From the NCBI GenBank assembly GCA_027257055.1, contig JAPVLO010000162.1, positions 2,294,001-2,358,000 of the forward strand: DNA of 64,000 bases, written 5' to 3'. The stretch is from Cephalopachus bancanus (Eukaryota; Chordata; Mammalia; Primates; Tarsiidae). The notes beneath the pieces were generated by a model, which saw only the letters and a list, made by a program, of their open reading frames with translations, was not told where the DNA came from and did not search any database. This document shows, piece after piece, positions 55,981-64,000 of this stretch. Positions within the stretch are counted from its first letter, which is position 1. Every line of letters starts with the position of its first letter. A program made the position numbers and the translations under genes.

Positions 55981-58340
55981 TTCTTTAGAGAAGTTTATTA
56001 TTGTCTGCTACAGCTCATCAGCGCTGGACCTTTGAATCAATGATTTTCTTAATCTGTGCAATAATAAAAGTTTTTTATTGGCATTTTTCTCCCAAAATTC
56101 TGGGAGAATATTTTGGGAAGAAACTATAACAAAGTACAAATGTTTAGTTTCATGGTTCTTGCTTCCTGGGTTGAGTAAATAGTAGAACTCAGGGAGTGCT
56201 AAAGCTTATCCATTTAATGCTTAGGATTGCCTGCTTGTTAACTCTAGATAAAATCACTGGTCTGATTACAAAGCTTGGCTTTTGCTTGGCCTTATAGTGG
56301 CAGTCAAGCCATCTAAACAATTTGTCATTCTTACAACCAGGATGCGGAAGAAGAGCCAGAAGTAGTAAATGGGTTTAGAAGTCTTTGCAGTTAAAACTTG
56401 ATAAAGTTAAAGGATGAGATTATGACTGACACAGGGATGTTTTATTGACTATGATTTAATGGCTTCAGGATTTTCTTTTCATTTTTAGAACATTTACATA
56501 CTTCTGAGTTATCTAATGAATAAATCTTACACAATAACATTGTAGCATGATGATGATTCAATGGTAAACTCATAAATTACATCTAATGATTATCAAAGTG
56601 GTACTTTCTCTAAGACCGACAGATGTCTATAAGATATTTTCATAAGCTGAAGTCGTAAAATACTTTTACATCTGTATCTGTATCCTGTACATTTATAGGT
56701 GCACATTTAACTCTGCATGAATATTTATATAGTCACACATTTGAATTGGGATTTATTATTAGTGCTGAATATGGAATTGTGAAATCATGAAGGCTTAAGG
56801 CAAGTTTCCTCAGAACCTACTTTTGCTTGATTATGACTTATTAGTTTAAACTTAACCAGTTGTATATTAATAGTACTGTTCTCTTTGAAGAGAGAACTAT
56901 TATTTTCAAAGCTTATTAGGACTATATATGAGTTTTGGACCTATTTAAGTCTTGACAAATTGGATTAAATAAATAGCATATGAAACACTGTAAGTTTCTA
57001 ATCATGAAGGCTACTTTCTGCTTTATTTTAAAATGCTTTGAAGAAGAATTTGGATTTGAGGGCAAGGGAAGAGATGATTTTCAAATGAAAGACAAAAATT
57101 AAGAAACAAGAGTTCACATAATGCATCTGAGAATACTGTATTATTTTTTTTTCTCAGGAAGGGTAGATTTAAGAGGTTTTTGGATAATCTGAGTTTGTGG
57201 GTTTTTTTTTAATTGTGGAACGGATTATGGTTGTCCATTGGACTTAACAGAAATAAAGTCTGGGCTATTTTCTCTTTGAAAAAAAAATGTGTATACGTAG
57301 CTTTGATGCTGTGAGCCATAGGAGGAAGCCTTAATAATTCAGTGGTATCTCTGAATTGATATGAGTAAAGTAAAAAGGAAAAAAAATCTTCTATTGCTGC
57401 TACATGGATTATGAATTTGCTTAAGTCAAGTTTATAAGCTTATCTAAATCTTTATTGGTCTGACCATATATTTGATCAAGTCCAATAATCTTGATACATG
57501 GTATATAAGGGGAAAAAGGTACACACACACACACACACACAGTCAACAAAGCAATGCCAATAACTCCCAAAATTCCATCAATAACCTGTGACTCCAACAT
57601 AGAATATGCTATGGTCCAGGCATTATCTCAGGATGTATCGGTTTAACAACAAATGTGGTATGAAGGAGTCTCATGGACTAGGACTCCATCCTGAAAAGCC
57701 TTACCTTTTCCCTAGGGAGATTAGAGGAGGTAGGGCCTGAGGTTGCATTAAATCATTTTTTTACAAAGCTGGCAGCATCAGTTTGAACAATGGATATCTC
57801 ACTTTCCACCTCGACCCCTGTTCCTGCCCCATCAGAACCGACCAGAATCTCACTGGTCCATGTCTTCCAATGACAATTTCATTTTTCATTGACTTATGTT
57901 TTTTTCCTGAAGATTTAGGGAGAGACTTGAGTAGCAAATTATTATTTTTATTGACCAATGGTTTTGCTTTATTAAGAAGACAGCTTAGTAAATCAAGTTT
58001 TCTGTCTGGGTCATGCTGACCAGTATAAGAGTATCTTCGATTATTTTGCTCTTAGAACAAAACATGTTCACTCCCTAAACCCTAAGTATAGAAATCATAA
58101 TAGATATGTTTCTCTTTTTCATTAGGGAGGTCATTATAACATTATTCTGTGGAAAAATGTCCAGTGTGCAAGCTGATGCTTGTAATTGATTCACCTTTCA
58201 AGGTGAAATAGTCACCTTATAACTTTAAGGAAGATCTCTACATCCTTACTTAGTGCATGCATCCTTTCTTTTATTATTATGGAAATACACTTTGGCTCTT
58301 TTGTTTTACAAAGTGCTATTTCTCTGTTTCCACATACCTT
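55981..58340. other. AT-rich sequence, no named feature
   Basis: Contains a (CA)n tract at 57521-57541. 57783-58019 has overlapping open frames on both strands without recognisable domains. Confidence 0.4.
57521..57541. repeat. (CA)n microsatellite
   Basis: About 10 CA units after 'aaaaaggt'. Confidence 0.95.
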
Positions 58341-58344
58341 GAAT

Positions 58345-58445
58345 AATTTTTTTTGATGGTTCCTATGTTCTACACATTGTGCTGGGGACTGGAGACGGGA
58401 AGATGAAAAGACATGAGCTTGCCTTTAAGTAGCTCACAGTTGCAA
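58345..58445 (-). mobile_element. L2 3'-region fragment, antisense
   Basis: 'ttctacacattgtgctgggg' and 'tttaagtagctcacagt' give the antisense L2 3' region. Confidence 0.6.
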
Positions 58446-58770
58446 GAAAACACAAACAAAAGCCAACCAGTTTCCTGCTTATTTGTTTTTGTGCACAAAT
58501 GTAATGAGAACCTAATTGCATTTATGTCTAATTACTAATATCCACAGTGTACCAGGTGAGGTCCATGGGTGATGGTGGTGGTCATGGAAGGCTTCATAGA
58601 GGAAGAGGATCCCGAACTCATTTTTGAGAAAAAAGAGAATAAGGATATATTTGTCAGAAAAATAAAAAGCCTTTTAAGTAGGGAAGATGTGAGAATTCTA
58701 GTCAGTAATAGCTTTATATTTATTATACATGTGTTGAAATGATAATATTTCAGGTATTTTGGGTCAAATA
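58446..58770. other. Unassigned, L2-like in part
   Basis: 'ggtcatggaaggcttcatag' resembles antisense L2 text, otherwise unassigned. Confidence 0.4.
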
Positions 58771-58781
58771 AAATTAATTTG

Positions 58782-58876
58782 GTTTTTAAAATTTTCTTAT
58801 TTTAAAGATGTAGGGTGCAATTCAGGATTAGGTCTACAAGTGGTCATCGTACAGGTAATGTTTGGGCCTCCCTTTG
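58782..58876 (-). mobile_element. Short 5'-truncated L1 tail, antisense, with TSD
   Basis: Plus text 'gatgtagggtgcaattcagg' matches the ends at 11.0 and 22.57 kb. TSD aattaatttg at 58772-58781 and 58877-58886. Confidence 0.8.
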
Positions 58877-58889
58877 AATTAATTTGATT

Positions 58890-59924
<1,035 letters not shown>

Positions 59925-60485
59925 AAAGAGAATTGCTTTAAAGTCATCTTGAGTACTAAGTACAAATCTTAGTTTTGGGGAAAGTACACAGGAATGATCT
60001 GACCTATAGAGTAAACTACTGGACAGAGTAAATATGTGGGTGGTAGTATTAAAACATTTACTTTGGGCTTAGCTGATCAGGTTATCATGGTGGGTAACAT
60101 TTGCTCTAACCACAGGTATTCAAAGAAAATGATGTTAAGTGTTTTGAGCAGGATCTTATTGAAGGAGATTGGTTAAAATTGGAAATTGCTAACTGTGAGT
60201 TATTAAGGGGCACAGTATCCATAAATCAATTAAGGTGCATTATATTCTATCCCATTGCCAGTATTCATTTAAACATAAACTGCTGTATGTTTCACTCACA
60301 GTAGTACAAGTCAAAAGTTTAGGTGACTTTAATTCTGCATTGTTTGTCTTTTGTCGAAATAAAATGAAATACTTCTTTCTGATAAACTTGGGGGAAACAA
60401 ATTTGTATTCAACAAATTCCTGGTGCTGTAATCTTATTTTTGCTTTGCTTCTTACATTTTGACCATATGACTCGGCATGGGGGCA
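59925..60485. other. Nothing recognised
   Basis: AT-rich. Overlapping 75- and 89-codon frames on opposite strands at 60235-60509 have no recognisable domain. Confidence 0.35.
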
Positions 60486-60487
60486 TT

Positions 60488-60690
60488 GAGGAGAGCTGGG
60501 CTTTGGCATCTGAACAGACCTGGTTTGAATATTGTCTCTGTTACTATGTTTGACCTTGACCTAGTCAGTTACTGAAACTACCCAAGCCTCACTTTGCTTG
60601 GACCTGATACCTATCTTGCAGGGCTGTTTGGGGAAGAAATGTAAAATGTATTGCTTAGCACAGTGTCCATAAATATTATTATTATTATTA
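60488..60690 (+). mobile_element. MIR SINE, sense, with ATT end
   Basis: 'gcatctgaacagacctggtt', 'gaccttgacctagtcagtta', 'atctgcagggctgt'-like text and 'cttagcacagtgtccataaa', ending in (ATT)n. Confidence 0.85.
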
Positions 60691-60699
60691 AAAGGTTGA

Positions 60700-62460
60700 A
60701 AAACATTCCGATCAGGACAGTTAGTTTTTGTGCAATTAAAAACATTGTAATTAAAATGAGTATTTAATGTGTGAGCAATATTATTATTACTTTTGATCCC
60801 CAGGGTTTTGGAAGGAGGGGAAAATGGCTATAGGGGAGAAAGTTGGGCAGGGAAGAAGGGGCGTCCATGGAATCAGCAAAGAAAACTGTCCCATTCCCAG
60901 TTAGAGCCATTGGGGAAGTTCAGTGATCCTCGATAGTGGATACAGAGAAATACTCAGAGGCAGAACAGATGAGTGAGGAGGTGTAGCCCAGCCAGGTAAT
61001 CCTCTTCTGACCAGGGTACAGAGCTCGGCTGTGCCTGATCAGCAGATGTTCAAGCAAAAATAGCATGAAGAAGTAGGCACTTCTCTTTCTGCCCCCCAAG
61101 CTTTGTGATGGGGATAGGTCCTTTCTTTCAGATTCTTGGTACTCTAGTCATATGCTTTTGGATAGACAGTTTGTGAACAGAACATGTACAAAGCTGCCTT
61201 TCTTGGGATTGGCTGACATGTCTGAGAGCACCTGCTCTGTGGTGAGGCAGGGGTAGAGCTAGCACCAGCCTGCTTAAACTCAGCCTGGCAGGTAGCCGGG
61301 ACGCCCTAAGGTTGATAGGATCTGAATGAATGCACACATCCCACAGTTGACAGGCCTCTTGAGTATCTGGAGGATAAACAATTCAAGCTTTATTCTAGAC
61401 AAACGAGAATCTTGTTATATTCCCTTACACATGGTGATGGTATAAGAGAAGAAAAGAGAATGGAAATCAATGATAAATTAAGCAAAGGGTATTAACTTCC
61501 AAAAGACAAGCCCTTTAAATGCTTCTCAGAATTCTGCATTTTCTTGTTTTACAAAACACTTTGATCAATGAAATGCAGTAGGGGAGGAATTTCACACTTA
61601 GCAATTCTTCCTCCAAAGCCTATTTAGAATGAACCAGAAAATCTTTCACTTTTTTTCTAAGCTTAACCTTTTTACATAGGGAAAGGATTTCTGTTATCTT
61701 CATTTAAAAGTAAGACTTAGATAACTAAGATCAATTGAGTTTTGAGAGCTATACACTTTGTCCTTTAGCTATGATAATATGGTCAGAACTGTCTTTATGA
61801 AAATGAGGGAAGAGAATTGTTTGATGTGTGAATATTTGCAAGAGCAGAACTGACTCCAATTCTGGACATCACATTTGTTTATATCTTAGTCATCCATAAT
61901 GATGAAGGAGAGGTGTCTCCTGGAGGTGGGAATGTTCTTTGCTGAATTTTAAGTATTGCTAAACCATTTAGCAAGGCGATTCGGGATATCACTCAATTTA
62001 TGGAGAAAGATGGAGTAGAAAGAAAAGTACAAAATTAAATGAACCTGCTTTCAAAATAGGAGTAGTGCGGATTTAAAAAAGTATCTGCTTCAAAATGACA
62101 TAGTCAAAGGCCATTCACATATTTGAATTCATTTTTTTCGTATCTATCTGGAAAACAGCATGCAAAAATAATTTTTCTGGGCATAGAACAAAGCCAAATC
62201 TAGATCCTAGTCTAAGACTTCAACATTATTTTCTTGGGTGTGCCCAAAATAAATGATTGCCTCTTCTTCTTCCCTGATAGTGTCTCCTTTGAACACAGGA
62301 TTTTATAAAGTATAAAATAAGTTCTTCAGTTCTAAACCAACATTCTAAGAATAGTATGGTCTTTGGGCCATAATCTTAGTTTAATGTGTCTTTATTCTTG
62401 TAACAAAACATTATCTACCCTTTAATAACTAAAATCTGTCTTTCTGCTTTCTGCATTTTT
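60700..62460. other. Unrecognised; G+C-richer block at 60800-61350
   Basis: 60800-61350 has CpGs and mixed composition unlike the flanks, with no identified exon. 61360-62460 is AT-rich and unassigned. Confidence 0.35.
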
Positions 62461-62484
62461 TCAAAAGCCAAGACATCTGAATTG

Positions 62485-62769
62485 TTTTTTTTTTTGAGTT
62501 GGAGTCTCACTCTGTTGCCCAGATTGGAGTGCAGTGGCTGCTCCCGGCCACCGCAGCCTCGACCTGCTGGGCTCCGGTGATCCTTCCACCTCAGCCTTCC
62601 AAGTAGCCAGAATTATAGGCATGCGCTACCATGCCCGGCTGATTTTTTGATTTATTGTAGAGATGAGGTCTCGCCGCCCAGGCGGGTCTCGAACCCGCGG
62701 GCTCAGGCAATCCACTCACCTCAGCCTCCCAAAGGCGCGGGATTACAGGCTGAGCCACCGAGCCCGGCT
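62485..62769 (-). mobile_element. Young tarsier-type Alu, with TSD
   Basis: Antisense and very CpG-rich ('ctcgccgcccaggcgggtct', 'aggcgcgggattacaggctg') with the 5-nt deletion. Flanks tgaattgttttt (from 62478) and tgaattgtttttt (from 62770) are a direct repeat. Probably among the youngest insertions here. Confidence 0.96.
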
Positions 62770-62782
62770 TGAATTGTTTTTT

Positions 62783-63165
62783 AAGGAAGATTTTTTTTTT
62801 TTCCCCTGGCTTGGACCTTTGAAGAGATCTGAATAAAATAGCATTGCATTAGTAAATGGTGTTCATTCAAAGACTTCTTCTAGTTGCCATCACCTGAGTC
62901 TATTTTGATGACAAAGATGACCTATATATATTTGCAGTGGATTTCTTTTTTTTCCTCACCACCAGCTGCCAGGATCTTGTCAGAGTAGAAAAATTGGAAG
63001 AGTGATTGGTGTCCTTTTCTTTTCCATTGACTTACCTGGGTTTCTGCCTGGCTGATAAATGTGTAGCATCAAGTACCATGGATTATATATGTGAGAAGAA
63101 AAAATAAAGAGCTCAAGAATAAAAATAGTTAAGTACCATTTGTCAATGTTTACAATTTGGTAGAC
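62783..63165. other. Nothing recognised
   Basis: T-rich start then unassigned sequence. Confidence 0.35.
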
Positions 63166-63167
63166 AT

Positions 63168-63335
63168 TGTGACAATGACTTCACATACATTAGCTGTTTT
63201 AATCTTCATAACAACTGGATCTTATAGACGAGGAAGCTGAGTTTAGAGAGTATAATTAATGTATTCAGTGTCACAAATCTAATGAGTGATGAAGCTGATT
63301 TCAGGTTTATCTGATTTCAGAGCCCTGACCAGATG
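63168..63335 (-). mobile_element. MIR SINE, antisense
   Basis: 'gtttacaatttggtagacat' just before it, then 'ctgttttaatcttcataaca', 'gaggaagctgagtttagaga', 'tgtcacaaatctaatgagtg' and 'ctgatttcagagccctgacc'. Confidence 0.85.
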
Positions 63336-64000
63336 GCTTCTGATCAAATTATAACTTATGATCAAATTAAATTCAAGATATCTGAGCCAACCATTTTACT
63401 AACCATCATGGAAGATGCAAAGACACAAGGAGTTTGGAGTCCCTTAGAGGAAGAAAAGTCATGTACACAAATAATTGAGTAATAATTGTAAGCGAATTTT
63501 ACAGTTTATCCCTTGATGATAGCCCCCTTTACCTGAAATCTCCGCATCTTTCAATCCTAGAAAGTATACATCTATCCTATAAAACCTGGGTCCCATTTTC
63601 ATTAGTTTTAACTGAATATAACAAAGATATAACTTTCTCCCAATCCCAGCACAATGTTCATCTTTCAAATAAGGAATCAAAAATAATCTTTAACTAAAAT
63701 GATCTCCATTACCCCTCAAATTCAATGTTGCTACATTTTGCTTTTAGATACTTTCTCTTTTCCTCTCTTTCCGTCCTCTGACATGGCTTTAGCTTGGGGA
63801 CTTTCCATCTCCGATTTGGTTGATGGTAGTTTTCTTTCTGTCAGCATCTGGCGCTATACTCAACACTGTCCTTACTGCCTCATCACTGTGGTGTTTTTCT
63901 CTCAATTAAAGATTATATCAAGTTAGTCCTTAAAATTTTGTGGGTCCACAAGACCCTATAAATGAGAGTTAATAGTGTTGACTCTCTGCTTCAAAGTCTT
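63336..64000. other. Nothing recognised
   Basis: Short open frames (73-75 codons) on both strands without recognisable features. The window ends here. Confidence 0.35.

Overview
The window is primate nuclear DNA: AT-rich, with no confident protein-coding exon, and built mostly from interspersed repeats of several ages. About 18 dimeric or monomeric Alu (7SL-derived) sequences put it in Primates. Three things point to a tarsier (Tarsius/Carlito) rather than a lemur, loris or anthropoid: a distinctive Alu lineage (an 'acaataaatcaaaaaa' middle, an 'actccaactc' end, a 5-nt deletion in the youngest copies), an L1 lineage with its own 3' end, and three copies of an LTR-like, L1-mobilised short retroposon that fits the tarsier elements called TINEs. 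The species call is inference, not proof. The window is most likely intergenic or one large intron.

Layout. 0-5 kb: unique sequence with a perfect hairpin, a GC-richer block, an old L1 tail plus Alu, an L2 fragment and a decayed mariner. 5-22 kb: mostly unrecognised AT-rich sequence with scattered MIR and L2 relics, one TINE-like copy (12.6 kb), an intermediate-age Alu (14 kb), a pyrimidine minisatellite (14.6 kb) and an unidentified coding-like stretch on the minus strand (12.9-13.4 kb). 22-29 kb: an L2 broken by a 2.6 kb 5'-truncated, dead L1 on the minus strand, then Alus and two plus-strand L1 tails. 29-35 kb: Alus and an old minus-strand L1 interrupted by a second L1, a MaLR LTR, Alus and a TINE-like copy with a long GA run. 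39-44 kb: a MIR split by a young Alu, more Alus, an MST-type LTR, and an ATP5MC2 processed pseudogene split by a second MST LTR that is itself split by Alu sequence. 44-52 kb: a hAT MITE, MER1, MIR and MER5-like elements. 53-56 kb: a nearly full-length Tigger1 DNA transposon inserted at TA inside an L1 tail and itself hit by a TINE-like copy and an Alu. 56-64 kb: mostly unrecognised sequence with one old and one young Alu, a short L1 tail and MIR relics.

No genes here work together. The content is a record of insertions: nested elements give relative ages, and target-site duplications (TSDs) can be read around many of them. Repeat family names come from recognition by eye and were not checked against a library.
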